The position numbers were made by a program, and so were the translations under genes. From CAMPJM01 sp964440915 (GTDB lineage: Bacteria; Bacteroidota; Bacteroidia; Cytophagales; Cyclobacteriaceae), in assembly GCA_964440915.1 (NCBI GenBank), contig CAYTTV010000046.1, positions 1-26,093 on the forward strand: a stretch of DNA of 26,093 nt. Reading direction: 5' to 3'. The notes under the pieces were generated by a model. That model had not been told where the DNA came from. It saw only the letters and a list, made by a program, of their open reading frames with translations, and made no database searches. Of the stretch, positions 15,706 through 23,423 are shown one piece after another. Each line of letters opens with the position of its first letter. Position 1 is the first letter of the stretch.

Positions 15706-16320
15706 ATGAGCGACACAAAAGAGATCAATTTTCAAAAATTAGACGGACTTGTTCCTGCCATTATTCAAGACAATAGAACAGGGAAAGTGCTTATGCTTGG
15801 CTTTATGAATAAGGAGGCATATGAAAAAACCAAGCAGGAGAAAATCGTTACTTTTTACAGCAGGTCCAAACAAAGGCTCTGGACGAAAGGTGAAACCTCT
15901 GGCAACTTTCTTCGTGTGGAATCGATATTTGTAGATTGCGACCAGGATACTTTATTGATAAAGGCCATACCCAATGGTCCTGCTTGCCACACAGGTGCTG
16001 TTACCTGTTTTCACGAACAACCTTTGGAAGGGAAGGCGGCATTTTTAGATTATTTGAAAGCGATTATCCATGATCGGAAAACCAACCCTACTGAAAGCTC
16101 TTACACCAATAGCCTGTTTCAGAGAGGTATCAATAAAGTGGCTCAAAAAGTGGGAGAGGAGGCCGTGGAAGTGGTGATAGAAGCGAAAGACAATAATGAC
16201 GAACTGTTTAAAAATGAAGTGGCCGATCTTTTGTTCCATCTATTGGTGCTGCTTGAAGCAAAAGAAGTAACGCTCGATGCTGTGGTGGATGTACTTATAG
16301 ACCGGCATAGCAGCAAGTAA
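15706..16320 (+). CDS. hisIE: Bifunctional phosphoribosyl-AMP cyclohydrolase / phosphoribosyl-ATP pyrophosphatase
   Basis: Catalyses steps 2 and 3 of histidine synthesis. The 204-residue fusion has the HisI cyclohydrolase domain at about 1-108, with metal ligands in DCDQD (77-81), Cys94-His95 and Cys101. The HisE pyrophosphohydrolase domain, at about 112-204, has the all-alpha MazG-like signature KVGEEAVEVVIEAKD and NEVADLLFHLLVLL. The domain order I then E is the usual fusion. It is separated from hisF by 140 bp and probably has its own promoter. No terminator was recognised after the stop. Confidence 0.96.
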   Translation: MSDTKEINFQKLDGLVPAIIQDNRTGKVLMLGFMNKEAYEKTKQEKIVTFYSRSKQRLWTKGETSGNFLRVESIFVDCDQDTLLIKAIPNGPACHTGAVTCFHEQPLEGKAAFLDYLKAIIHDRKTNPTESSYTNSLFQRGINKVAQKVGEEAVEVVIEAKDNNDELFKNEVADLLFHLLVLLEAKEVTLDAVVDVLIDRHSSK

Positions 16321-16831
16321 GCATAAACCGAATAGGCACTTAAATTAAGCTTTGAAGATTTTTTGATAAAGTAATAAACCTTTCCTGTCTCGGAACCAAG
16401 GTTGGTGGGCTTGTTTTGTAGGAATGATCATCTTAACATGTGAGAATTCATCCATCATATCCTGATACCGAATCCTTATTTTTTTCATCCCACACTGTGA
16501 TATAGTCGTACATTTTTCAATCAATCCCTTTCTTCTGTTTGAATTAGTTTCATGCGCTTATAAAATGTTTGTCAAAATTATTTGCCTATTTTGGTAAATA
16601 TTTTTTGTAAAATTTTAGTATAGGATATCATAATAGGTTTCGTATTGGCATTTTTTCAATCTACTTCTTTTTATTTTTCTAATACTTTGTTAGAATTAAA
16701 GTAAGTAGTTTTTAGAATAACTTTTATCCGAAACATGTTAATAGCATTCTTTTTCAGTGGCGTTTGGGGCAGTTCTCAGAGGCTATATTTTTTGAGGAAG
16801 CAATTATTTTTTTAACTATAAATATGAAACT
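16321..16831. other. AT-rich 511-bp intergenic region without a clear gene
   Basis: No gene above 60 codons is found. On the minus strand an open frame of roughly 70 codons ends at 16345 and contains one ATG at 16488 (47 residues, MKKIRIRYQDMMDEFSHVKM at its start). It is not recognised and could be a remnant. The rest, from about 16560, is very AT-rich. Before the YbhB-like gene TTTG (16763-16766) is followed after 17 bp by TATATTTTTTG, a loose promoter match. Confidence 0.5.
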
Positions 16832-17293
16832 ATGCAAATAACAAGCTCTGCATTTTCCAGCGGTGATTTTGTTCCAGAAAAATACACTTGCGAAGGACCT
16901 AACATTAGCCCGCCACTATCTTTTTTAGACGTGCCGGAGCAAGCAAAAAGCTTAGTATTGATGGTGGAGGACCCAGATGCTCCAGCAAAGCCTTGGGTAC
17001 ATTGGTTGGTTTTCAATATTCCGCCTTCTGCTGGTGGATTTGATGAGGGGAGTATTGCTCAAGGTGCTACCGAAGGTCTCTGCAATGGCAATACATTTGG
17101 GTATGAAGGGCCCTGCCCACCAGAAAATGAACATCAGTATCTCTTCAAACTATATGCATTAGACAAGGTGTTGGATATCCCAAATGAATCCGATAGGAAG
17201 GTTGTGCTCCAAAACATGGATGGGCATGTAATAGCTGAGGCGGTGCTGTCTGCAAGCTATAAAAAGCAAAGGAAGACAGTGAATCAAGCATAG
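16832..17293 (+). CDS. YbhB/YbcL family phosphatidylethanolamine-binding-like protein
   Basis: A 153-residue cytoplasmic PEBP-fold protein (Raf kinase inhibitor-like in eukaryotes). It has YTCEGPNISPPLSF near 18-31, the anion-binding pocket VEDPDAP (45-51), PWVHWLVFNIP (54-64) and the YEGPCPP motif. The length is typical. Bacterial members have no agreed function; phosphate-containing ligand binding is the family-level idea. It stands 66 bp before the glycosyltransferase cluster on the same strand, and may or may not be co-transcribed with it. Confidence 0.88.
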   Translation: MQITSSAFSSGDFVPEKYTCEGPNISPPLSFLDVPEQAKSLVLMVEDPDAPAKPWVHWLVFNIPPSAGGFDEGSIAQGATEGLCNGNTFGYEGPCPPENEHQYLFKLYALDKVLDIPNESDRKVVLQNMDGHVIAEAVLSASYKKQRKTVNQA

Positions 17294-17359
17294 CGAATCT
17301 TTATAAAACTGTATATCAGGTCAGGATTTTTCTTTTTGTAATATAAATTATAAGAAGCG

Positions 17360-18478
17360 ATGGGTGCATTATTTGAAAATGTGCGCAAAATAGCTGTGTT
17401 GAAAGCAGGTGCCTTAGGTGACCTTATTGTGGCACTTCCTGCTATTGAAGCAATCAGGATGGCCTATCCTAAAGCTGAGATTGTACTTTTGGGAAGGCCT
17501 TGGCACCAACATTTTTTCGCAGATAAGCGCGCCAGCATCGATAGAGTGGTTGTTGTGCCTCCTTCACCTGGAATAGTGGAAGAAGGCAGCAACGATCCTG
17601 AAATGCAGCACCGTTTTTTTGATGCGATGCAAAACGAAGCTTTTGACATTGCCATACATTTTCAAGGAAAAGGAGTAGCAGCCAACCCATTTATTCGTCA
17701 GTTAAAGGCCAGGATCACAGTCGGTTTATCCAGTCCAGAAGCTATGCCTTTGGATTATTCCATTCCATATTACTATTACCAAAATGAAGTCATCCGCAAC
17801 TTAGAAGTAGCTGCTTTGATTGGTGCCAAGCCAGAAGGGCTAACCCCGAAAGTTAACGTGACAGCAAATGATCTAATGGAGGCCGATACTGTGATGAAGC
17901 AGCTGAAAATAGAGGAAGGATTCATCGTGCTGCACAGCTGTGCCATGGATTTGCGTAGAATGTGGCCTTTGGAAAAGTTCGCTTCCCTAGCCGATAAGTT
18001 AGCCCAACATGGCTTTCAGATAGTTTTGACAGGCAGTGCAGCAGACAACCCAAAAGTGCAGTGCATGCTCGATCAGATGCAGTACCCTGCAATCAATACC
18101 TGCGGAAAGCTTTCTTTGAATGGACTAGTAGGGCTTTTGACCAAGTGCGCTCTTGTCGTTTCCAGCGATACTGGGCCACTTCATTTGGCCCAGGCGGTAA
18201 ATGCCAAAACCATAGGTATTTATTGGGCGCCTAACCTCATCAATTGGGGGCCATTAACCAGGACCAAGCATCGGCCTGTTGTCTCTTGGGACATGGAGTG
18301 CCCTGCCTGTGGGGTAGTACCTAATGATCCATTTCCTTATGAACCCCATACTGCTGAATGCCTACATGAGTTCTCATTTGTGCGCAATGTTGGTGTGGAG
18401 GAGGTATTAGAGGCCGCTATGGAGCTGCTTAAAGAGAGGTTTGAGCAACCGTTAGAAAAAGCAAAAAGCAACATTTAG
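17360..18478 (+). CDS. GT9 family glycosyltransferase (ADP-heptose-type), first of tandem pair
   Basis: A 372-residue GT-B enzyme of the LPS heptosyltransferase family (GT9). The N-terminal domain opens KIAVLKAGALGDLIVALPAI, with the conserved GD at 20-21. The C-terminal donor domain has IVLHSCAMDLRRMWPLEKFA, VLTGSAADN and SSDTGPLHLAQAVNAKTIGIYWAP. A Cys-containing segment CPACG plus a later Cys occurs near 315-335. Donor is probably ADP-heptose or a related nucleotide sugar, since GmhB and HldE are encoded downstream. It acts at the inner face of the cytoplasmic membrane by analogy with WaaC/WaaF. The next gene, a diverged paralog, starts 12 bp downstream. Confidence 0.87.
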   Translation: MGALFENVRKIAVLKAGALGDLIVALPAIEAIRMAYPKAEIVLLGRPWHQHFFADKRASIDRVVVVPPSPGIVEEGSNDPEMQHRFFDAMQNEAFDIAIHFQGKGVAANPFIRQLKARITVGLSSPEAMPLDYSIPYYYYQNEVIRNLEVAALIGAKPEGLTPKVNVTANDLMEADTVMKQLKIEEGFIVLHSCAMDLRRMWPLEKFASLADKLAQHGFQIVLTGSAADNPKVQCMLDQMQYPAINTCGKLSLNGLVGLLTKCALVVSSDTGPLHLAQAVNAKTIGIYWAPNLINWGPLTRTKHRPVVSWDMECPACGVVPNDPFPYEPHTAECLHEFSFVRNVGVEEVLEAAMELLKERFEQPLEKAKSNI

Positions 18479-18490
18479 AACAGTACATAT

Positions 18491-19534
18491 ATGGACAAGC
18501 AAGTGATGCATGGTTTTAAGAAGGTAGCTATTTTTAGGGCTTTGCAGCTAGGAGATATGTTGTGTGCGATCCCTGCGATTCGTGCGTTTAAAACAGCCTA
18601 TCCACAAACAGCAATCACTTTAATCGGACTTCCCTGGGCTAAAGATTTTGTTGAGCGCTATCCTGCTTATTTTTCAGATTTTATTCCATTCCCTGGGTTT
18701 CCGGGCCTGCCAGAACAACCTTATAGCGCTGATCTTTTTATCCCGTACCTAAAACGGATGAAGAAAGAAGCGTTTGATCTGATTATCCAAATGCAAGGAA
18801 ATGGATTAATTACAAACCCTTTAGTAGAGATGTTTGAAGCAGATAGAGTAGCTGGATACTGTGGAAAGGGCCTTTACTGCCCTGATGAGAATAGCTTTAT
18901 GTCCTATCCAGAAGATGTGCCAGAAATAAAACGTCACCTGCTTCTGATGAGTTTTCTAGGCGCAGCACCTCAAGGAGATCATCTTGAGTTTCCTGTTTTG
19001 CCCAGGGAAGAAACAGCGTACGCGGCTCTTGCTGGAGAGGTTCCGCTTAAGCCTCAGCAATATGTATGTGTACACCCGGGAGCCCGAGATATGAAACGGC
19101 GATGGTCTTCTGATAAATTTGCTGCTGTGGCTAATGAGATAGCAGATAGAGGCTACCAGATAGTATTTACGGGGACGATACAGGAAGCTGGCGTGGTGGA
19201 AGAAGTATTGCAACATATGCGTTTTCCGGTATTAAATCTGGCAGGGAGAACAAGCTTAGGCGTGTTGGCACTGCTGATCAAAAATGCCCGTATGCTTCTG
19301 TCGAATGATACAGGAGTTTCCCATGTCGCTACCGCTATGAAAACACCAAGTGTGGTCATATTCCAAACATCAGATCCAGCGAGATGGGCTCCTTTAGATC
19401 AGGAGCGTCACCTTATCATATTACCAGAAGAATCAAACAAGATAGAATATGTGAAAGACCGTGCTATGCAAGTGCTGCAACGGAGCAGCAAACAAGCATT
19501 TGAAATAGATAAAATACCTTTTAAAGTTTCATAA
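18491..19534 (+). CDS. GT9 family glycosyltransferase (ADP-heptose-type), second of tandem pair
   Basis: A 347-residue GT-B protein related to the preceding gene. It has KVAIFRALQLGDMLCAIPAI (GD at 21-22), the acceptor-side LIIQMQGNGLITNPL, and the donor domain with VCVHPGARDMKRRWSSDKFA, IVFTGTIQEA, LAGRTSLGVLALLIKNA and SNDTGVSHVATAMKTPSVVIF. The ATG at 18491 is used; Met7 is an alternative. The tandem arrangement and 12-bp spacing suggest duplication followed by divergence in acceptor use. The GT9 family call is firm; the sugar and acceptor are inferred only. Confidence 0.87.
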   Translation: MDKQVMHGFKKVAIFRALQLGDMLCAIPAIRAFKTAYPQTAITLIGLPWAKDFVERYPAYFSDFIPFPGFPGLPEQPYSADLFIPYLKRMKKEAFDLIIQMQGNGLITNPLVEMFEADRVAGYCGKGLYCPDENSFMSYPEDVPEIKRHLLLMSFLGAAPQGDHLEFPVLPREETAYAALAGEVPLKPQQYVCVHPGARDMKRRWSSDKFAAVANEIADRGYQIVFTGTIQEAGVVEEVLQHMRFPVLNLAGRTSLGVLALLIKNARMLLSNDTGVSHVATAMKTPSVVIFQTSDPARWAPLDQERHLIILPEESNKIEYVKDRAMQVLQRSSKQAFEIDKIPFKVS

Positions 19535-19572
19535 AGCATGAATAATAACAAAATGATCGGCAACTCAGGGTT

Positions 19573-20538
19573 TTGACATGGCATGTGGATGGAAGCTATC
19601 TTTATTATCTTACACAAACTCCCTGTCAATTTTTTCTCCCAATAAAATCAGGGAAACCAGAAGGCTATGGCGGCAGGTCAGGCTCTTTTCATTGGAGCGA
19701 CAACGTACATGAAATACCTGCACACGAGATACGTGAGATGGAATTCGACTGCATTCTGTATCAGTCAAAAAGAAATTATCTGGAGGATCAATATGACATA
19801 CTGTCTCCAGCGCAAAGGGAGCTGCCTAGGATTTATTTAGAACACGATCCACCCCGGGAAACGCCAACCGATACACGTCATATTGTGAATGATCCAGCGA
19901 TATTGATTGTACATGTGACCCACTTTAATAACCTTATGTGGAACAATAATGAGTCTCCGACAAAGGTGATCGAACACGGGGTGACTATTCCCAAAAATAT
20001 AAGGTACTCAGGAGATCTTGAAAGCGGTATTGTGGTCATAAATGGGTTGACCAAAAGAGGGAGAAGATTGGGACTAGATATATTCGAAAAGGTGCGTGAT
20101 AAAATCCCCTTGGACATCATAGGAATGGGATCAGAAGAAGTCGGGGGCCTTGGAGAAGTGCCGCCACCAGAACTGCCAGAGTTCATCGGTAAGTACAGGT
20201 TTTTTTTCAACCCAATCCGCTACACCAGTATGGGATTAGCGGTGTGTGAAGCCATGATGGTAGGCATGCCCATTGTTGGCCTAGCCACTACGGAAATGGC
20301 CGTAAATATTACCAATAATGTTTCTGGTTATGTCCATACCAACATAGACTTTTTGATGGAAAAAATGACGCTGCTATTAAAGGATAAAGAGAAGGCAAAT
20401 CAATTGAGCGTAGGTGCTAAAACATGGGCAAGAGAAGTTTTTAGTATAGATCGTTTTACAAAGGATTGGATGGCAACATTTCAAGAGGTGGCCCGACATC
20501 CTGATTATAACCAAATTCAGATAGGAGGTGTTCAATGA
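19573..20538 (+). CDS. Glycosyltransferase with non-standard or disrupted start
   Basis: A 321-residue GT4-like glycosyltransferase. The C-terminal donor half has VVINGLTKRGRRLGLDIFEKV, FFNPIRYTSMGLAVCEAMMVG with the acidic donor-site Glu, and MPIVGLATTEM. The N-terminus, starting at TTG 19573, reads TWHVDGSYLYYLTQTP. The frame continues upstream as RVL, which matches the MxILTWHxHGSYLYYL start I recall for related proteins. No ATG or GTG lies in frame between the TAA at 19546 and 19573. An ATG at 19538 (MNNNKMIGNSG) is one base out of frame. Either TTG is the true start or a single-base indel at 19567-19574 broke an older start. The stop overlaps the next gene's ATG (ATGA). Confidence 0.78.
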   Translation: MTWHVDGSYLYYLTQTPCQFFLPIKSGKPEGYGGRSGSFHWSDNVHEIPAHEIREMEFDCILYQSKRNYLEDQYDILSPAQRELPRIYLEHDPPRETPTDTRHIVNDPAILIVHVTHFNNLMWNNNESPTKVIEHGVTIPKNIRYSGDLESGIVVINGLTKRGRRLGLDIFEKVRDKIPLDIIGMGSEEVGGLGEVPPPELPEFIGKYRFFFNPIRYTSMGLAVCEAMMVGMPIVGLATTEMAVNITNNVSGYVHTNIDFLMEKMTLLLKDKEKANQLSVGAKTWAREVFSIDRFTKDWMATFQEVARHPDYNQIQIGGVQ

Positions 20539-21830
20539 AAAAGAAAATAGCATTTATAAGTGAACATGCTTCTCCCCTTGCTTTATTAGGAGGGGTAGAT
20601 AGCGGGGGACAGAATGTATATGTCGATAGGGTAGCGCGCCATCTTTCACGCCTGGGTTACGAGATAGATATTTTCACTAGATGGGATGACCCTGAAGGAA
20701 AGCGTATCGTAAGGTATTTGCCTGGAATACGTGTTATTCATGTTCGAGCTGGAGAAAAAAAGTTTATCCCTAAAGAAGAACTGTTCCAATATATGGATGA
20801 GTTTTCTGAAGACATGATTGCTTTTATTAAAAAGCAACAAGTGAAATATGAAGTTATTCATGCTCATTTCTGGATGTCTGGATACGTAGCAGCTATTGTT
20901 AAAAAGGTCTTGGGCATTCCTTTTGTCATTACTTTCCACGCCTTAGGAAAAATACGTCGAATGTACCAAGGAACGGCCGATGGGTTTCCCGATTGTCGTT
21001 TTCAAATCGAAGAGATGATTGTACGGGAAGCGGATGCTATTATAGCGGAATGCCCTCAGGACAAGGAGGATTTGATGATCCATTACTATGCAAAAGAGGA
21101 AAAAGTAAGGGTGATTCCGTGTGGGTTTGATAAAACGGAGTTTTATCCAATGGACAAGAGGAGTTGCAAGCTAAAACTTGGGCTCAATCCAAAAGAGAAA
21201 ATCATTTTACAGCTCGGAAGAATGGTGCCAAGGAAGGGCGTAGACAATGTGATAAGAGGAATGGCGGCACTCTTGAAACGGAAAAAAATCCCTGTGCGAC
21301 TGCTCATAGTAGGAGGGGAGTCGGATGAGCCATGCCCCAAGAAGACCCCTGAAATAGGCCGGCTGCTGACGATAGCTGAAGAGGAAAAAGTGCTGGAGCG
21401 GGTAACCTTTGTAGGGAGGAGAAAGAGAAACATGCTTAAATACTATTACAATGCATCGGACCTGTTCATCAGTACGCCATGGTACGAGCCTTTTGGTATT
21501 ACACCGCTCGAAGCAATGGCATGTGGCGTGCCAGTGATAGGCGCAAATGTAGGGGGCATCAAATACAGCGTAGATCATGATAGCACTGGGTTTTTGGTGC
21601 CTACCAATGAACCAGAAATTCTTTCGCAGCGGATGTTGGAGGTTTTGAGCAGTGCCTTGATCTGGAAGTCTCAAAGCTTGAATGCAATAAAGCGTGTCAA
21701 CAGTTTATTTACTTGGGAGATTGTGGCACAGGAAATAGCAGATATTTATCAAGAGCAAATGACAAATAAAGGAAGCAAAAAAGGAGGATGGGCCGCCACC
21801 AGGGCCAAAGTGGCTTATCAATATCAATAA
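20535..21830 (+). CDS. GT4 family glycosyltransferase (sucrose-phosphate-synthase-like)
   Basis: A 431-residue GT-B retaining glycosyltransferase. It opens KIAFISEHASPLALLGGVDSGGQNVYV, the motif of the sucrose synthase / sucrose-phosphate synthase / MshA side of GT4. Further motifs are VIHAHFWMSG, ITFHALGK, VIPCGFDKTEFYP, LQLGRMVPRKGVDNVI and the E-x7-E site PFGITPLEAMACGVPVIG. The C-terminal tail is Lys/Gly-rich. Its ATG overlaps the stop of the previous gene by ATGA, so the two glycosyltransferases are probably translationally coupled. The product is more likely a surface glycan or glycolipid than sucrose, judging by the cluster. Donor and acceptor are not known. Confidence 0.86.
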   Translation: MKKKIAFISEHASPLALLGGVDSGGQNVYVDRVARHLSRLGYEIDIFTRWDDPEGKRIVRYLPGIRVIHVRAGEKKFIPKEELFQYMDEFSEDMIAFIKKQQVKYEVIHAHFWMSGYVAAIVKKVLGIPFVITFHALGKIRRMYQGTADGFPDCRFQIEEMIVREADAIIAECPQDKEDLMIHYYAKEEKVRVIPCGFDKTEFYPMDKRSCKLKLGLNPKEKIILQLGRMVPRKGVDNVIRGMAALLKRKKIPVRLLIVGGESDEPCPKKTPEIGRLLTIAEEEKVLERVTFVGRRKRNMLKYYYNASDLFISTPWYEPFGITPLEAMACGVPVIGANVGGIKYSVDHDSTGFLVPTNEPEILSQRMLEVLSSALIWKSQSLNAIKRVNSLFTWEIVAQEIADIYQEQMTNKGSKKGGWAATRAKVAYQYQ

Positions 21831-21860
21831 TTAATTCTAACCATTAAATGCAAAAATACC

Positions 21861-22586
21861 ATGAATGCAATTGAAGGGAAAGTGGTTCTCGTGACGGGAG
21901 CTGGCCAAGGCCTGGGAGCCGCTATTTGTAAAACCTTGGCGGCTAAGGGGGCAAAAACTATTTTGGTAGATATAAAGCCGGAAGGTCTGGAAAGGACAAT
22001 CGGAGAGATGAATGGCTGTGCGCATAATGCAGAAAGCTTTTTAATGGATGTAGGTGACGAGAAAAACGTAGAAGCTGTTATCCAAAACATCATTGAGAAG
22101 TATGGAAAGCTGGATGTGGTGATCAACAATGCAGGGGTAGATTATACAAAATCTATTGAAGACCTGGCCATTGAAGAGTGGGATAGGGTAATGAACGTAA
22201 ACCTGCGAGGACCCTTCCTCATCTCCAAAGCAGCCTTTCCTCATTTGAAAAGGAATGGAAGTGGCCATATTGTGAACATCGTGTCTACAGCTTCGAAACG
22301 TACTTGGGCAAATGCTTCTGCTTATCATGCCAGCAAATGGGGCCTACTAGGGTTTAGCCATGCGCTGCACGTGGAAGCCAGGCAGGAAAAAATCAAGGTT
22401 ACAGCAGGGGTGGCAGGAGGGATGCAGACACCATTTATCATGGAGCGGTTTCCCGATACCGATCCAAATAACTTGCAAGATCCCCAAAATGTAGCGGATA
22501 CAATTATGTACGTACTGTCCCAACCTAAAGAAACGGTGATCCCAGAGATAATGGTAATACCGATGACGGAGACGTCTTGGCCATAA
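21861..22586 (+). CDS. Short-chain dehydrogenase/reductase
   Basis: A 241-residue classical SDR. The cofactor motif TGAGQGLG is at 12-19 with Asp37 in LVDIKP, suggesting NAD preference. NNAG is at 89-92 and the catalytic triad is Ser142, Tyr155 and Lys159 in AYHASK. The length matches classical, not extended, SDRs, so it is not HldD (ADP-heptose epimerase), which is an extended SDR. It could reduce or oxidise a sugar or lipid precursor of the cluster's glycan, but that is inference from position. It sits 30 bp after the GT4 gene, and a 223-bp structured gap separates it from gmhB. Confidence 0.85.
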   Translation: MNAIEGKVVLVTGAGQGLGAAICKTLAAKGAKTILVDIKPEGLERTIGEMNGCAHNAESFLMDVGDEKNVEAVIQNIIEKYGKLDVVINNAGVDYTKSIEDLAIEEWDRVMNVNLRGPFLISKAAFPHLKRNGSGHIVNIVSTASKRTWANASAYHASKWGLLGFSHALHVEARQEKIKVTAGVAGGMQTPFIMERFPDTDPNNLQDPQNVADTIMYVLSQPKETVIPEIMVIPMTETSWP

Positions 22587-22635
22587 GCAATGTGCCCAAG
22601 ATTAATGAATTGAGCAGTACTTGCCAGAGCAATTG

Positions 22636-22754
22636 AAATGTTGACTTTATTGGTGAAACACTAAAGGGAAATTGGGAAGAGGTTTGTTGGAGATCGATGA
22701 GCTTTATGGGCGTTTTCATCAACAAAAGAGGGGAAATTTTCTTAGTCAACATTT
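22636..22754. repeat. Imperfect palindrome between SDR and gmhB
   Basis: AAATGTTGACT (22636-22646) is exactly complementary to AGTCAACATTT (22744-22754). Inside, TTTGTTG near 22683 pairs with CAACAAA near 22719, and AAATT near 22670 pairs with AATTT near 22733. The result is a roughly 119-nt, interrupted stem with three paired blocks. It could be a folded RNA, a degenerate MITE-like element or a decayed gene edge. No T-tract follows the right arm. Confidence 0.5.
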
Positions 22755-22771
22755 ATATGGCAACTGAATAA

Positions 22772-22816
22772 CTAATGTCTATTGTCTAAAACCTAAGTTC
22801 TTCAATCTAATGTCTA
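22772..22816 (+). repeat. Direct repeat CTAATGTCTA spanning the gmhB start
   Basis: The 10-mer CTAATGTCTA occurs exactly at 22772-22781 and 22807-22816, with related units (ATTGTCTAAAACCTAAG) between them. The second copy contains the gmhB ATG (22810). It is of the same style as the degenerate repeats in the trpB-trpA gap. Confidence 0.5.
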
Positions 22817-23400
22817 ATAAGCACAAAGCAGTATTTCTTGATAAGGACGGCACTTTAGTAGAAGATGTCCCTTACAATGTCGACCCAGGTAAGATCAAAC
22901 TTTATCCAGAAGTAGGGAAGGCTTTGAAACGTTTAAAGAAGGCAGGATTTAAACTGATCATCATTTCCAACCAAGCTGGTGTGGCCAAAGGGTACTTTAA
23001 AGAATCGGCTTTGGAGGTGGTTGAAAAAGTTTTGGGCAAGCAGCTAGAGCAGTATAATGTTGTATTAGATGGTTTTTATTATTGCCCTCATCATTCTGAA
23101 GGGACAGTGGCTGAATATGTTCAAGATTGCGCTTGTAGGAAACCAAAAGCGGGCATGCTCCTGAAAGCTGCTAAGGACCTGAACATAGACCTTGCCCAAT
23201 CGTGGATGGTGGGTGATATATTAAATGACATAGAAGCAGGTAATGGGGCGGGTTGCAAAACCATATTGGTAAACCGTGGCAATGAGACCGAATGGGTCAT
23301 GAACGACAAGCGCAAGCCCGATCATATAGTTGAAAACTTATTAGAAGCTTCTAATCTGATAAAGAAGGTGGCAAAAGATGACGAGGAGATGGTGATGTAA
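22810..23400 (+). CDS. gmhB: D-glycero-D-manno-heptose 1,7-bisphosphate 7-phosphatase-like (HAD-IIIA)
   Basis: Removes the C7 phosphate of heptose 1,7-bisphosphate before nucleotide activation. The 196-residue protein has the HAD motif FLDKDGTLVED with nucleophile D11 and D13, SNQAGVAKGYF as motif II, RKPKAGM as motif III, and GDILND (D136) as motif IV. A structural zinc site is formed by Cys92, His94, Cys107 and Cys109. This is the GmhB/histidinol-phosphatase subclass. The adjacent HldE gene supports the heptose role over HisB-N phosphatase. The start ATG lies inside a short direct repeat. Stop is 23 bp before hldE. Confidence 0.88.
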   Translation: MSNKHKAVFLDKDGTLVEDVPYNVDPGKIKLYPEVGKALKRLKKAGFKLIIISNQAGVAKGYFKESALEVVEKVLGKQLEQYNVVLDGFYYCPHHSEGTVAEYVQDCACRKPKAGMLLKAAKDLNIDLAQSWMVGDILNDIEAGNGAGCKTILVNRGNETEWVMNDKRKPDHIVENLLEASNLIKKVAKDDEEMVM

Positions 23401-23412
23401 AATGAAAACGGA

Positions 23413-23418
23413 AGGAGG
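23413..23418 (+). promoter_or_regulatory. Strong Shine-Dalgarno of hldE
   Basis: AGGAGG lies 5 nt before the hldE ATG at 23424. Nearly all other starts in the window lack such a site, as is normal in Bacteroidota, so this one stands out. It fixes the choice of start. Confidence 0.55.
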
Positions 23419-23423
23419 GTAAA

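Noticed and set aside
21207..21674. 155-residue minus-strand ORF inside the GT4 gene
   Set aside because: Overlaps conserved GT4 motifs in the opposite frame; no family features.
21861..22586. SDR as HldD (ADP-heptose epimerase)
   Set aside because: HldD is an extended SDR of over 300 residues; this is a classical 241-residue SDR.
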